A stretch of DNA of 64,000 nucleotides from Parapedobacter pyrenivorans (GTDB taxonomy: Bacteria > Bacteroidota > Bacteroidia > Sphingobacteriales > Sphingobacteriaceae): NCBI RefSeq assembly GCF_014636865.1, contig NZ_BMER01000001.1, forward strand, positions 220,103 through 284,102. The letters are read 5' to 3'. Position 1 is the stretch's first letter, and every line of letters begins with the position of its first letter. The notes under the pieces are model-generated. The model was not told where the DNA came from. It searched no databases and saw nothing but the letters and a program-made list of their open reading frames with translations. Both the position numbers and the translations under genes were made by a program. Below are positions 1 to 8,389 of this stretch, piece by piece.

Positions 1-134
1 AGGTTGTACCCACCGTGCTGAACGATATGGTGCTCGATCCGGATCCCGCTAAAGTAAGCCGGGTGTTACAAGTGATGTATCATATGAAAAAACTGGACAT
101 CGCCCCATTAATCGAAGCCTACGAAAAAGGATGA
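1..134 (+). CDS. VOC (PhnB-like) family protein, C-terminal end only
   Basis: The first 134 bases carry an open frame ending in TGA at 132-134. The 43 visible residues contain VPTVLNDMVLDPDP and the ending MKKLDIAPLIEAYEKG. This matches the usual C-terminus of PhnB-like members of the glyoxalase/bleomycin-resistance (VOC) superfamily, where a 'VPT.L..L..DPDP.K..RV...M..MKK.DI..L' pattern is typical. The start lies outside the window, so the fold and metal ligands cannot be checked. It ends 9 bases before the GNAT gene and is probably cotranscribed with it. The substrate is unknown. Confidence 0.7.
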   Translation, partial: VVPTVLNDMVLDPDPAKVSRVLQVMYHMKKLDIAPLIEAYEKG

Positions 135-143
135 ACGCTCCAC

Positions 144-710
144 ATGATCAATCATACTTCATTGTTATTCAGCAGCGGCCGAATAAGGCGTTTGCACACC
201 GCGGCAGCCGACCATACTGATGATACACCTACACTATCAAACGATCAGGTCGTATTGAAGGTATTGACACAGGCAGATGCAGACCCGTTCTTTCGGCTAT
301 ATCGCTCTTGCGAATCGCATGACCACGGAAGCCAGTACCCCGTCCTGCCTGAGGACACTGCCGAAAGTTTCGCTTTGCGCATCGTAGCAGCCTGTGAGTT
401 GATATGGACAATCCGGCTGGTCCGCAACCCCACCGTTATTATCGGCGATTGCGCCTTGCACCATTGGGAAAAAGAACATGGCGTCATCGAATTCGGCGGC
501 ACGTTACTGCCAGCGTGCTGGGGGCAGGGCATCATGCAGGCAGCGCTCCAATTAGTTGTCCAACACTCCATCGAACACTATGAAACCAGGTCGTTGGCAT
601 GCACCACGGCCACCCAAAATAACAGGGCCAACCGTTTTGCGGAAAAAATGGGATTCTCACCGATTAACATTCAAAACGATACCATACGGTGGGAAAAGCC
701 AACATGTTAA
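144..710 (+). CDS. GNAT family N-acetyltransferase
   Basis: A 188-residue protein of the GNAT acetyltransferase fold, probably of the RimJ/RimL-like (Acetyltransf_3) type that moves acetyl from acetyl-CoA to an amine. The middle part reads as beta strands ending in IEFGGTLLPACWGQGIMQAA, which corresponds to the acetyl-CoA pyrophosphate-binding loop (Q/RxxGxG/A is here WGQGIMQ). Near the end, NNRANRFAEKMGFSP matches the family 'N..S....EK.GF' element. The N-terminal 30 residues look unstructured, so a later start is possible, but no better Met is present. It follows the VOC fragment by 9 bases. The TAA stop is part of a long hairpin at 708-781. The substrate cannot be inferred. Confidence 0.8.
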   Translation: MINHTSLLFSSGRIRRLHTAAADHTDDTPTLSNDQVVLKVLTQADADPFFRLYRSCESHDHGSQYPVLPEDTAESFALRIVAACELIWTIRLVRNPTVIIGDCALHHWEKEHGVIEFGGTLLPACWGQGIMQAALQLVVQHSIEHYETRSLACTTATQNNRANRFAEKMGFSPINIQNDTIRWEKPTC

Positions 711-781
711 TATTTTTAGTAAAAAAGAGGATGATTTATTTGAAAAACCGATAAATCATTGTATTTTTACTAAAAATATTA
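708..781. repeat. Long AT-rich inverted repeat (two-tier hairpin)
   Basis: The outer arms TAATATTTTTAGTAAAAA (708-725) and its exact reverse complement (764-781) form 18 perfect pairs. Inside, ATGATTTAT (731-739) and ATAAATCAT (751-759) form a further 9 pairs around an 11-base loop. The left arm begins with the stop codon of the GNAT gene and the right arm ends 6 bases before the next start. It could act as a terminator or processing signal between the two genes, or be a small palindromic mobile remnant. It has no GC-rich stem, so it is not a classical intrinsic terminator. Confidence 0.75.
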
Positions 782-787
782 GAAATC

Positions 788-1399
788 ATGGATGTATTCG
801 TTCCACAACGCTTTGGCCTCCATTTATGTGAGTACCTGCTAATTATCGAACCAATTGATCAAGTACAAAAGCACTTGCAAGGCTTTAAGCAGTATTTTTT
901 GAAAAACCACCGTTATCCGAATGCGATTGTTTCCAAAAGCCACATGACCTTAATGCGATTTATTCAGTATGACAGCTATGAAAAACATATCATCAAGGAA
1001 CTCCAGCTATTGGCATCGACCGTAGCGCCTTTCGACGTCGAATTACAAGGATTTGGCAGTTTCGGCCATACGCTCTTCGTCGATGTAAAATCAACTGCCC
1101 CCATCCTTGGCTTGGTTTCAAAGCGCCGGCGAGAACTCCGGCCTTTGGTGAACGGAATAAAGGGACATCCACCGTATTTTGTAACCAAACCACATATCAC
1201 CATTGCAAGAAAGCTCACGCCGCCCCAAAACGAGGCGATATGGCCGATTTGGAGACGCACCAAATACAACGGTGTATTCCGCGCCAAAAATATGACGTTG
1301 CTAAAGCGAATGATGGGCACACATACCTACGCCGTGGTCGCTAAATTCAATTTCCTGGACATGTCACCCCGGTTCTCCCAAGGGAAACTTTTTGCCTGA
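788..1399 (+). CDS. 2H phosphoesterase / 2'-5' RNA ligase family protein
   Basis: A 203-residue protein with the two HxT/S motifs that define the 2H phosphoesterase superfamily: H52-M-T54 (in SHMTLMRF) and H136-I-T138 (in KPHITIARKL), with the usual spacing of about 80 residues. Members include LigT/ThpR RNA 2',3'-cyclic phosphodiesterases and related hydrolases of cyclic phosphodiesters, with the paired histidines as catalysts. The central FGSFGHTLFVDV strand resembles the family's '2-5_RNA_ligase2' members from Bacteroidota. The start ATG at 788 is the first in frame after the upstream hairpin. It is convergent with the sigma factor gene, the two stops being 4 bases apart. The cellular substrate is unknown; a role in RNA end repair is only a family-level guess. 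Confidence 0.85.
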   Translation: MDVFVPQRFGLHLCEYLLIIEPIDQVQKHLQGFKQYFLKNHRYPNAIVSKSHMTLMRFIQYDSYEKHIIKELQLLASTVAPFDVELQGFGSFGHTLFVDVKSTAPILGLVSKRRRELRPLVNGIKGHPPYFVTKPHITIARKLTPPQNEAIWPIWRRTKYNGVFRAKNMTLLKRMMGTHTYAVVAKFNFLDMSPRFSQGKLFA

Positions 1400-1403
1400 T
1401 TCC

Positions 1404-1991
1404 CTATCCCATTTTCAGGGCCTCTTCATTGCCGTACATCATCTTGCGGAGGTTATTGAGTGCATAACGCATCCTGCCGAGCGCGGTGTTGATACTTACC
1501 TCGGTGACATCAGCGATTTCCTTAAAGCTCATTTCGCCATAATGACGCATGATGAGTACCTCCTTTTGGTCATCAGGAAGCCGTTGTATCATTTTCCGAA
1601 GGTCTTTATGGGTTTGCTCGCGGATCATCCGGGTCTCCGCGCTTTCGTCGGCAAAATGCAAGACATCAAAAATATCGAAGCCCTCACTGTTTACAACCAC
1701 CGGTGTGCGGCGTTCCTTGCGGTAATAGTCAATCACCAGATTATGCGCAATCCGCATCACCCAAGGCAAAAATTTACCTTCCTCGTTATAGCGTCCGCTT
1801 CTAAGCGTGTTGATTACCTTAATAAAAGTGTCTTGGAATATATCTTCCGCGAGGCACTCGTTTTTCACCAATAAATAGATGGATGTATATAGTTTAGACT
1901 TATACCGATCTATCAAAATTTCCAAACCCGCCTCATCACCAGACACATAAAGACGGATAAGCTCCTGGTCCGTTCGTTGTTCAAGCTTCAT
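1404..1991 (-). CDS. ECF-type RNA polymerase sigma factor
   Basis: A 195-residue sigma-70 family extracytoplasmic-function sigma factor. Region 2 is visible in the first 95 residues (LAEDIFQDTFIKV, then FLPWVMRIAHNLVIDYYRK, the promoter-melting and -10-binding segment). Region 4 is at about 125-185 (LPDDQKEVLIMRHYGEMSFKEIA, then VSINTALGRMRYALNNLRK, the helix-turn-helix for the -35 element). No anti-sigma gene (FecR-like or zinc-finger type) is next to it, so it is not a SusC/FecR-linked regulator and may be controlled at the transcription level. It lies downstream of and parallel to glyA, separated by a terminator. What signal it answers cannot be told from the sequence. Confidence 0.93.
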   Translation of the reverse strand: MKLEQRTDQELIRLYVSGDEAGLEILIDRYKSKLYTSIYLLVKNECLAEDIFQDTFIKVINTLRSGRYNEEGKFLPWVMRIAHNLVIDYYRKERRTPVVVNSEGFDIFDVLHFADESAETRMIREQTHKDLRKMIQRLPDDQKEVLIMRHYGEMSFKEIADVTEVSINTALGRMRYALNNLRKMMYGNEEALKMG

Positions 1992-2185
1992 AATACGCTA
2001 CTTTCGCCTTTTACTATTTTCAACAAATAAGTAATTTTTCTCTTGTAGTCGTATCTCCTATAGCAGCTCTCCTATCAATGGTTCTGTTAACTAAGGTCAA
2101 AAAAAGACAAAATTTTCAGCATTTCAAAGCTTTTGTTTGAATTTCGTCTTTTCGCACTAAAGGCAGGCATATATTGTAACAAAAC

Positions 2186-2216
2186 AGGCCTTATCCCGGG
2201 TTACGGAATAAGGCCT
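2186..2216 (-). terminator. Intrinsic terminator of glyA
   Basis: The arms AGGCCTTAT (2186-2194) and ATAAGGCCT (2208-2216) pair perfectly around a 13-base loop that can add two more C-G pairs. On the minus strand the stem is followed by TGTTTTGTT. It lies 23 bases after the glyA stop, before the sigma factor gene. Confidence 0.75.
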
Positions 2217-2238
2217 ACACTTCATTTTAATTCCGGAT

Positions 2239-3510
2239 CTATCTATACAATGGATATTCCGCCATCAACGCTTTCACTTTATTGTGTATTTTATCCAACG
2301 CGATATCGTCGTCATGCTTCAGCAGCGCTACATCAATCATTTCTGCGATCTCCAGCATATTATCCTCCTTAAGTCCGCGCGTAGTGATGGCAGCCGTACC
2401 CAAGCGAATGCCCGATGTCACGAAGGGTGATTTATCGTCGAATGGAACCATATTCTTGTTGATGGTAATGCCTGCTTTGCCTAAGGCCGCTTCGGCCGCC
2501 TTACCGCTAATGCCCTTGTTACGGAGATCGATCAGCATCAAGTGATTGTCAGTCCCCCCGGATATGATATTATAATCTTTATTTACAAACGCTTGGGCCA
2601 TCGTTGCTGCATTTTTCTTGACCTGGATGATGTACTCCATATAGTCACCACTCAGCGCCTCTCCAAATGCGATGGCTTTGGCGGCGATGATGTGCTCCAA
2701 AGGTCCACCCTGCGTGCCAGGGAAAACAGCTAAGTCCAATAACGACGTGATACTGCGCACCTCTCCTTTTGGAGTTTTGATGCCCCATGGGTTTTCAAAG
2801 TCCTTACCCACCATAATGAGCCCGCCCCGAGGGCCACGCAGTGTTTTGTGCGTAGTGGTCGTCACTACATGGCAATGCGGCAGTGGGTCGCTAAGTAATC
2901 CACGTGCAATAAGTCCTGCAGGATGCGAAATATCCGCAACTACCAGTGCACCGATTTCATCAGCCACTTTACGGATAAAGGCATAATCCCAGTCGCGGGA
3001 ATAAGCAGACGCACCACAAATAATCACCTTTGGCTTTTCTTGCAGCGCAACCTCCTCCAGCTGCTTGTAGTTAATCAGACCTGTCTCCTTATCCACGCCG
3101 TAAAACAGCGGTTGATAAAGCTTTCCCGAAAAATTGACAGGAGAACCGTGGGTAAGGTGCCCACCGTGGGAGAGATCGAAACCCAAAATCTTGTCGCCCG
3201 GTTGCAGCAGTGCTAAAAACACAGCCGCATTGGCCTGTGCGCCGGAATGCGGTTGCACATTCACCCATTCGGCATTAAAGAGCTGTTTAGCTCGCTCGAT
3301 AGCGATCGTTTCGACCTCATCAACTACTTCGCAACCACCATAATAGCGCTTGCCGGGCAAGCCTTCGGCATATTTATTGGTAAGCACTGACCCTGCGGCC
3401 TCCATTACTTGCTTACTTACAAAGTTTTCCGATGCGATGAGTTCGATGCCCTCTTCCTGGCGCTGGAGCTCTTGATTGATTAAATTAAATATGGTTTCGT
3501 CTCTTCTCAT
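2239..3510 (-). CDS. glyA: Serine hydroxymethyltransferase
   Basis: A 423-residue, full-length PLP enzyme that interconverts serine plus tetrahydrofolate with glycine plus 5,10-methylene-THF in the cytoplasm, the main source of one-carbon units. The N-terminus carries the family segment [11 protein letters not shown] and the substrate-binding stretch [18 protein letters not shown]. The PLP-binding lysine is K222 in [24 protein letters not shown] holds the PLP ring-stacking/aspartate region; the usual 'D.AH.AGL' is here DISHPAGL. Length and motifs are normal. A good promoter lies just upstream and a terminator just downstream, so it is probably transcribed alone. Confidence 0.98.
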   Translation of the reverse strand: MRRDETIFNLINQELQRQEEGIELIASENFVSKQVMEAAGSVLTNKYAEGLPGKRYYGGCEVVDEVETIAIERAKQLFNAEWVNVQPHSGAQANAAVFLALLQPGDKILGFDLSHGGHLTHGSPVNFSGKLYQPLFYGVDKETGLINYKQLEEVALQEKPKVIICGASAYSRDWDYAFIRKVADEIGALVVADISHPAGLIARGLLSDPLPHCHVVTTTTHKTLRGPRGGLIMVGKDFENPWGIKTPKGEVRSITSLLDLAVFPGTQGGPLEHIIAAKAIAFGEALSGDYMEYIIQVKKNAATMAQAFVNKDYNIISGGTDNHLMLIDLRNKGISGKAAEAALGKAGITINKNMVPFDDKSPFVTSGIRLGTAAITTRGLKEDNMLEIAEMIDVALLKHDDDIALDKIHNKVKALMAEYPLYR

Positions 3511-3544
3511 TATGATACAAAGAATTGAATGTTAAAAAGTTGCG

Positions 3545-3574
3545 CAAAGATATAAACTTGCTTTCAATATTCAA
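3545..3574 (-). promoter_or_regulatory. Bacteroidota-type promoter of glyA
   Basis: On the minus strand there is TATCTTTG (3545-3552), an exact match to the Bacteroidota -7 consensus TAnnTTTG, with TTG (3572-3574) 19 bases upstream as the -33 element. The -33 element overlaps the stop codon of the preceding gene. The predicted transcript starts about 25-30 bases before the glyA ATG. Confidence 0.7.
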
Positions 3575-4098
3575 CCACCTAACTCATTTTTGACGGATTT
3601 TAGCGCAAGACTGTAGGGATTTTCATCCAACTCGGCAATATGCGCAAAGATAACCGCGCTAAGCTCTTTTGCACTCGCGGTAGCAGGCAGACCTTCTCCT
3701 GCATTACGGATGAGTGCGACCGTGTTGTCCTTTATCCGCTCGGTAATAGACCAAGCGACATCGCTCACATACAATTGTTGCGTAATATTATGCTGGTATT
3801 CGGCGCGAATCTCATCGATAAGCACTTGCTGGAAATCCTTGGCACTTAAACCGGGTTCAAGCAGACGCAACAACATGTTGGCTGGGTTGACACGTTCAAT
3901 CAACAGTATCACACGTTCGTAAGCCTGCAGACGCAGCGGCAACACTTCCTTTTTTGCAGCCTGCCTCGCTTCAAGCGTTTTTAGCCGAAAAACGTGGCTG
4001 TTGTATCTCGTCCAGAACATCCAATTCGCTGCACCCACAATCACACATCCCGCCAAAATGTATTTAAGAATATCTACTAAGAACGAGGCAATGTCCAT
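3571..4098 (-). CDS. Conserved hypothetical membrane-anchored protein (Bacteroidota)
   Basis: A 175-residue protein with one N-terminal membrane segment (about residues 8-28, FLVDILKYILAGCVIVGAANWMFW) followed by a basic stretch and a largely helical, charged cytoplasmic part with segments such as LRLQAYERVILLIERVNPANML. I recognise this as a type of conserved uncharacterised protein seen in Sphingobacteria and Flavobacteria next to glyA or iscA, but no function is known to me. The ATG at 4098 is 100 bases from the divergent iron-sulfur carrier gene, so the two share an intergenic promoter region. Confidence 0.7.
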   Translation of the reverse strand: MDIASFLVDILKYILAGCVIVGAANWMFWTRYNSHVFRLKTLEARQAAKKEVLPLRLQAYERVILLIERVNPANMLLRLLEPGLSAKDFQQVLIDEIRAEYQHNITQQLYVSDVAWSITERIKDNTVALIRNAGEGLPATASAKELSAVIFAHIAELDENPYSLALKSVKNELGG

Positions 4099-4161
4099 CT
4101 ATATCATTTGTTTATGGAACGTAAAAATCCGAATTCCCAGCAAAAATGGGGAATATTTATG

Positions 4162-4169
4162 TATTTTTG
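4162..4169 (+). promoter_or_regulatory. -7 promoter element of the IscA-like gene
   Basis: TATTTTTG fits TAnnTTTG and lies 29 bases before the ATG at 4199. No clear -33 TTG is found at 19-21 bases upstream, so this is a partial match only. Confidence 0.4.
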
Positions 4170-4198
4170 TACGGTTTGAACGATTTAATCAGAATAAG

Positions 4199-4552
4199 AT
4201 GAGTACAGCAACACTTTCAGCCGCGGCGCCATTAACATTAACACCCGGGGCGATTCAGGAGCTCAAAAAATTGCGGGCCCAACAGGAAATAACGGCTGAT
4301 TTCGGATTGCGTGTAGGTGTCGAAGGCGGTGGATGTGCTGGGATGAACTACATTCTGGGGTTCGACCAGAAAAAAGAAGGTGACACCGAATATGACATCG
4401 AAGGGATCCGGATATTCATGAATAAAGCCCATGGGTTATACCTCGCCGGTATGGAGATCGATTTCAAGGACGGATTGGATGCGCGTGGATTTGTTTTCAA
4501 TAACCCCAACGCCAGCAGTACCTGCGGATGCGGGACGTCATTTTCAGCATAA
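4199..4552 (+). CDS. A-type iron-sulfur cluster carrier (IscA/ErpA/HesB family)
   Basis: A 117-residue A-type carrier that receives Fe-S clusters from the assembly machinery and delivers them to apo-proteins in the cytoplasm. The three cluster-ligating cysteines are present: C46 in GGGCAGM and C109 and C111 in the C-terminal STCGCGTSF. The ATG at 4199 was chosen over longer in-frame starts because it gives the normal family length and follows a -7 promoter-like element; the upstream extension lies inside the divergent gene. Whether it is the IscA, SufA or ErpA equivalent cannot be told from the sequence alone, and no suf or isc genes are close by. Confidence 0.93.
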   Translation: MSTATLSAAAPLTLTPGAIQELKKLRAQQEITADFGLRVGVEGGGCAGMNYILGFDQKKEGDTEYDIEGIRIFMNKAHGLYLAGMEIDFKDGLDARGFVFNNPNASSTCGCGTSFSA

Positions 4553-4664
4553 CCCTCAGCCTAACGAACTATCCCTCGGCTGTCTCCGGTCGAGCTGGTT
4601 ACCCTACGGATACCAGTTGTCTACCATTTCCATAGACCTGACTTACCCTTAGATTACCTTTCCC

Positions 4665-4768
4665 TTACCTATTACTTACCATTTGCTTACCTATTGTTTA
4701 CCATTTCCTTACCTATTGTTTACCATTTCCTTACCTATTGTTTACCATTTGCTTACCTATCGCTTACC
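4665..4768. repeat. 22-bp tandem repeat, about 4.7 copies
   Basis: Four full units start at 4665, 4687, 4709 and 4731, followed by a partial one at 4753-4768. The unit is TTACCTATTGT plus TTACCATTTCC, so each 22-mer is itself two related 11-mers. Units 2 and 3 are identical; units 1, 4 and 5 differ at a few positions. Just after the array, GGTAAACAA (4774-4782) is the reverse complement of TTGTTTACC within the units, and GGTAAGG (4785-4791) is that of CCTTACC. The array can therefore fold back on its own 3' flank. It lies between iscA and ileS, in a 419-base gene-free stretch. Confidence 0.9.
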
Positions 4769-4855
4769 AACGAGGTAAACAACCGGTAAGGATGTCCTAT
4801 ACAAAGAGTAAGGATGGAACACAGCTCACCTAAGTCACCATACCCTACACCCCAA

Positions 4856-4902
4856 TGATTCAGGTGGTTGAAGACCAGTGGAGGAGCAAGCCACCTGAAT
4901 CA
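4856..4902. other. 12-bp perfect stem-loop upstream of ileS
   Basis: TGATTCAGGTGG (4856-4867) and CCACCTGAATCA (4891-4902) pair perfectly around a 23-base loop. No T-run follows on either strand. It lies upstream of the ileS promoter, so it is not part of the ileS leader if that promoter is used. It may be an operator, a terminator for upstream transcription without a U-tract, or a repeat remnant. Confidence 0.65.
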
Positions 4903-4912
4903 AATCCCCTCC

Positions 4913-4943
4913 TTTCTCATTTCGTTCTAATTCCCTATCTTTG
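4913..4943 (+). promoter_or_regulatory. Bacteroidota-type promoter of ileS
   Basis: TATCTTTG (4936-4943) matches the -7 consensus exactly. TTTC at 4913-4916, 19 bases upstream, is a one-mismatch -33 element. The transcript would start about 20-25 bases before the ATG at 4972. Confidence 0.6.
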
Positions 4944-4971
4944 CATCCTCATTTTTGAACACAAATAATTG

Positions 4972-7900
4972 ATGTACAAGGAATACAAGCAGCTCAATTT
5001 ATCCCAGATCGGCAAGGAAGTATTGGCTCATTGGCAGGCGAAAAACATCTTTGACAAAAGTATCACTCATCGCCCGGCAAATAAGCCCTATACCTTTTAC
5101 GAAGGTCCGCCTTCGGCGAATGGTATGCCCGGCATCCATCACGTGATGGCCCGCGCCATCAAAGATATTTTCTGCCGTTATAAAACCCTAAAGGGCTATC
5201 AGGTAAAACGTAAGGGCGGATGGGACACACATGGCCTACCGATTGAACTCGCTGTAGAAAAAACGCTCGGCATCACAAAGGAGGATATCGGAAAGACCAT
5301 TTCAGTGGCCGACTACAACGCGGCATGCCGCAGGGAGGTCATGAAGTATACCGATGTGTGGAACGACCTCACCGAGAAAATGGGGTATTGGGTGGATCTG
5401 GAAAACCCGTACATCACCTACGAGAATGAATATATCGAGACGTTGTGGTGGATTTTGAAGGAATTATACAAGAAAGGCCTGCTGTACAAGGGATATACGA
5501 TCCAACCGTACTCCCCGGCTGCTGGAACGGGGCTCAGCTCGCACGAGCTCAACCAACCTGGCACGTACAAACCCATCAAGGATACAACGATCGTCGCCGA
5601 GTTCCGCATTAAAAAGGATCAAGTCCACCCTGCCCTCCCCGCATTGTTTGAAGACGAAAACGAGGACACCGCCTTCCTTGCCTGGACAACCACCCCTTGG
5701 ACATTGCCCGCCAATAGTGCATTGGTCGTCGGCAAAGATATCCGCTATATAAAGATCCGTACGTTCAACCAATATACATTCGAGCCCGTAAGTGTCGTGC
5801 TGGCAAAAGAGTTGTTGAATCGCTTTTTTAAACCTGAGGGTCAGCAAATACCCTTGAAAAACTATCGTCAAGGCGACAAAATCATTCCTTGGGAAATCAG
5901 TGCTGAGTTTACCGGGGCCGAACTGCTGAATCTGAAGTATCATCAACTGCTCCCCTATGTCAGCAACGAGCTATTGGAACAGCGGGCTTTCCGGGTAATT
6001 GCCGGAGATTTCGTGACCACAGAAGATGGCACGGGCATCGTCCATTCATCAGCTACGTTCGGGGCGGACGACTTCCGTGTGAGTAAGGAAAACGATGTAC
6101 CAGGTGTTTTCGTGAAAGACGAAAACGGCAAGGATGTTCCAATCGTCGATAAGCGAGGGCGGTTTGTAAAAGAAATCGGCGAATTTGGTGGTCGCTTCGT
6201 TAAGGAAGAATATTACAGCGACGAAGAACGTACCGCCGAAGGATTCAAGCCCACCGACGTCTTGATTGCCATCAGGTTGAAAGAAGATAACAAGGCTTTT
6301 GAGGTGAAGAAGTATGAGCATAGCTACCCGCATTGCTGGCGCACGGATAAACCCGTACTTTACTACCCACTGGACAGTTGGTTTATCCGCACGACTGCGG
6401 TAAAGGATGAATTGGTAGCCCTCAATAAAACCATCAATTGGAAGCCTGAATCCACCGGTACCGGCCGTTTTGGGAACTGGCTGGAAAATCTCGTGGACTG
6501 GAACCTCTCCCGTTCGCGCTACTGGGGCACCCCCCTGCCCATTTGGCGCAGTGAGGACGAAAACGAAGAAATCTGCATCGGATCCATCGATGAGCTGAAG
6601 AATAGAATCGAAAGCAGCCTGGCCTCTGATGTACTTGACGACACCGAAAAAGCCAGGCTTCAGGAATACCTGAGCAAATTCGGGACGGACCAGTTGGATC
6701 TGCACCGCCCCTACGTCGACGATGTCGTACTGGTGTCTGACGCCGGGCAACGGCTTTATCGTGAGCCCGACCTCATCGATGTGTGGTTCGACAGCGGAGC
6801 CATGCCTTTTGCGCAATGGGGATTGGACTATGAAAAATTGACCGCAGGTGATGAATCGCCCTTCAAGGCAGGCTTCGAAGGGGCCTATCCTGCAGATTTT
6901 ATCGCCGAGGGCGTAGACCAGACAAGGGGATGGTTTTTCACCCTGCATGCGATTTCTACCATGCTCAGGGGATCGGTCGCCTTCAAAAACGTAATATCCA
7001 ACGGGCTGGTGTTGGATAAAAACGGCAATAAGATGTCAAAAAGGCTCGGCAATGCCGTGGATCCGTTTGCTACCATCGAAACCTACAGTGCGGACGCCAC
7101 CCGCTGGTACCTAATCAGCAATGCCGCGCCTTGGGACAACCTGAAATTCAACGAGGAAGGATTGGATGAGGTACGGCGGAAATTTTTCGGCACCTTGTAC
7201 AACACCTATGCGTTTTTCGCATTGTATGCCAATATCGATAAATTCGCTTATCAAGAGCCCGATTTACCCATCGGAGGTCGCCCCGAAATAGACCGCTGGA
7301 TTATCTCACTGCTCAACAGCCTTACTCAGGAAGTAGACAGCTATTATGCTGACTTTGAACCCACCAAGGCTGCCCGTGCCATCCAACTGTTTGTAGACGA
7401 GCACCTGAGTAATTGGTATGTGCGGCTCTGCCGCAGACGCTTCTGGAAAGGCGAGTACACGGAAGACAAGATATCGGCGTATCAAACACTTTACACCTGC
7501 CTCAATACCATCAGCAAACTCATGTCGCCGATTGCTCCGTTTTTCAGCGACCGGCTATATTTGGATCTGAATGGCGTCACGCATAAGGAGCAGGCTGAAT
7601 CGGTGCACTTGGCGGATTTCCCCGTTTATCATGAAGATTTGATGGACAAGGAACTGGAAGAACGGATGGCCTTAGCACAAGACATCTCCTCCCTCACATT
7701 GTCGCTTCGTAAGAAAACAGGCATTAACGTGCGGCAGCCGCTCAACAAAATTCTTTTGCCCGTATTAAACGCCGATTTCCGTCATAAGGTGGAAAAGGTA
7801 AGGGAGCTTATCCTTTCAGAAACGAATATCAAAGAAATCGAGTTCATCACCGATACCGCCGGCTTCGTGACCAAGAAAATAAAGCCCAACTTCAAAACCT

Positions 7901-8385
7901 TGGGGCCTAAGGTAGGTAAGGATATGAAAGCTGTGGCCACGGCCATCCAAGCATTTACTCCGCAAGACATCGCGACCCTCGAAGGCGAGGGAACGATTAC
8001 CATACCGAATATGCAATACATAGTGTCACTAACTGATGTGGAAATCGTCGCCGAGGATGTAGCCGGTTGGCAGGTGGCCAATCTGGGTAAACTTACCGTG
8101 GCACTTGATATTAATATCACCCCGGCTTTGAAAAAGGAAGGAATCTCCCGAGAGTTGGTAAATCGCATCCAGAATATCCGCAAAGAGCGTGGATTTGAGG
8201 TGACAGACCGCATAAAGGTTAGTTTGAGTGATATCCCGGATATTACCGAAGCGGCCAAGGGTAATTTATCTTATATTCGCACAGAGATATTGGCAGACTC
8301 TTTGATATTTGAAGGCAACCTTACGATGGGTGACACCATAGAGATAGCGGAAAGGGAATTGAATGTTTTAATTGAAAAAGTGTAA
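4972..8385 (+). CDS. ileS: Isoleucine--tRNA ligase
   Basis: A class I aminoacyl-tRNA synthetase of 1137 residues that charges tRNA-Ile with isoleucine. The HIGH-type motif is PPSANGMPGIHH at residues 46-57 and the KMSKR loop is at 687-691. An editing (CP1) domain lies between them, including the TTPWTLPANSAL stretch expected for editing activity. SRSRYWGTPLPIW and VDQTRGWFF are further class Ia signatures. The C-terminal part is the anticodon-binding domain. The length and the form of the HIGH region fit the eukaryote-like type 2 branch, whose members are often insensitive to mupirocin; that last point is family inference. I use the ATG at 4972; a TTG codon just before it is less likely. It is followed closely by the DksA-like gene and lspA. 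Confidence 0.97.
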   Translation: MYKEYKQLNLSQIGKEVLAHWQAKNIFDKSITHRPANKPYTFYEGPPSANGMPGIHHVMARAIKDIFCRYKTLKGYQVKRKGGWDTHGLPIELAVEKTLGITKEDIGKTISVADYNAACRREVMKYTDVWNDLTEKMGYWVDLENPYITYENEYIETLWWILKELYKKGLLYKGYTIQPYSPAAGTGLSSHELNQPGTYKPIKDTTIVAEFRIKKDQVHPALPALFEDENEDTAFLAWTTTPWTLPANSALVVGKDIRYIKIRTFNQYTFEPVSVVLAKELLNRFFKPEGQQIPLKNYRQGDKIIPWEISAEFTGAELLNLKYHQLLPYVSNELLEQRAFRVIAGDFVTTEDGTGIVHSSATFGADDFRVSKENDVPGVFVKDENGKDVPIVDKRGRFVKEIGEFGGRFVKEEYYSDEERTAEGFKPTDVLIAIRLKEDNKAFEVKKYEHSYPHCWRTDKPVLYYPLDSWFIRTTAVKDELVALNKTINWKPESTGTGRFGNWLENLVDWNLSRSRYWGTPLPIWRSEDENEEICIGSIDELKNRIESSLASDVLDDTEKARLQEYLSKFGTDQLDLHRPYVDDVVLVSDAGQRLYREPDLIDVWFDSGAMPFAQWGLDYEKLTAGDESPFKAGFEGAYPADFIAEGVDQTRGWFFTLHAISTMLRGSVAFKNVISNGLVLDKNGNKMSKRLGNAVDPFATIETYSADATRWYLISNAAPWDNLKFNEEGLDEVRRKFFGTLYNTYAFFALYANIDKFAYQEPDLPIGGRPEIDRWIISLLNSLTQEVDSYYADFEPTKAARAIQLFVDEHLSNWYVRLCRRRFWKGEYTEDKISAYQTLYTCLNTISKLMSPIAPFFSDRLYLDLNGVTHKEQAESVHLADFPVYHEDLMDKELEERMALAQDISSLTLSLRKKTGINVRQPLNKILLPVLNADFRHKVEKVRELILSETNIKEIEFITDTAGFVTKKIKPNFKTLGPKVGKDMKAVATAIQAFTPQDIATLEGEGTITIPNMQYIVSLTDVEIVAEDVAGWQVANLGKLTVALDINITPALKKEGISRELVNRIQNIRKERGFEVTDRIKVSLSDIPDITEAAKGNLSYIRTEILADSLIFEGNLTMGDTIEIAERELNVLIEKV

Positions 8386-8389
8386 AATT

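Noticed and set aside
4856..4971. T-box or riboswitch control of ileS
   Set aside because: The only hairpin is upstream of the predicted promoter and lacks T-box elements; T-boxes are not expected in Bacteroidota.
6049..6948. Open frame of 299 codons antisense to ileS
   Set aside because: Lies wholly inside the canonical ileS and has no domain or signal.
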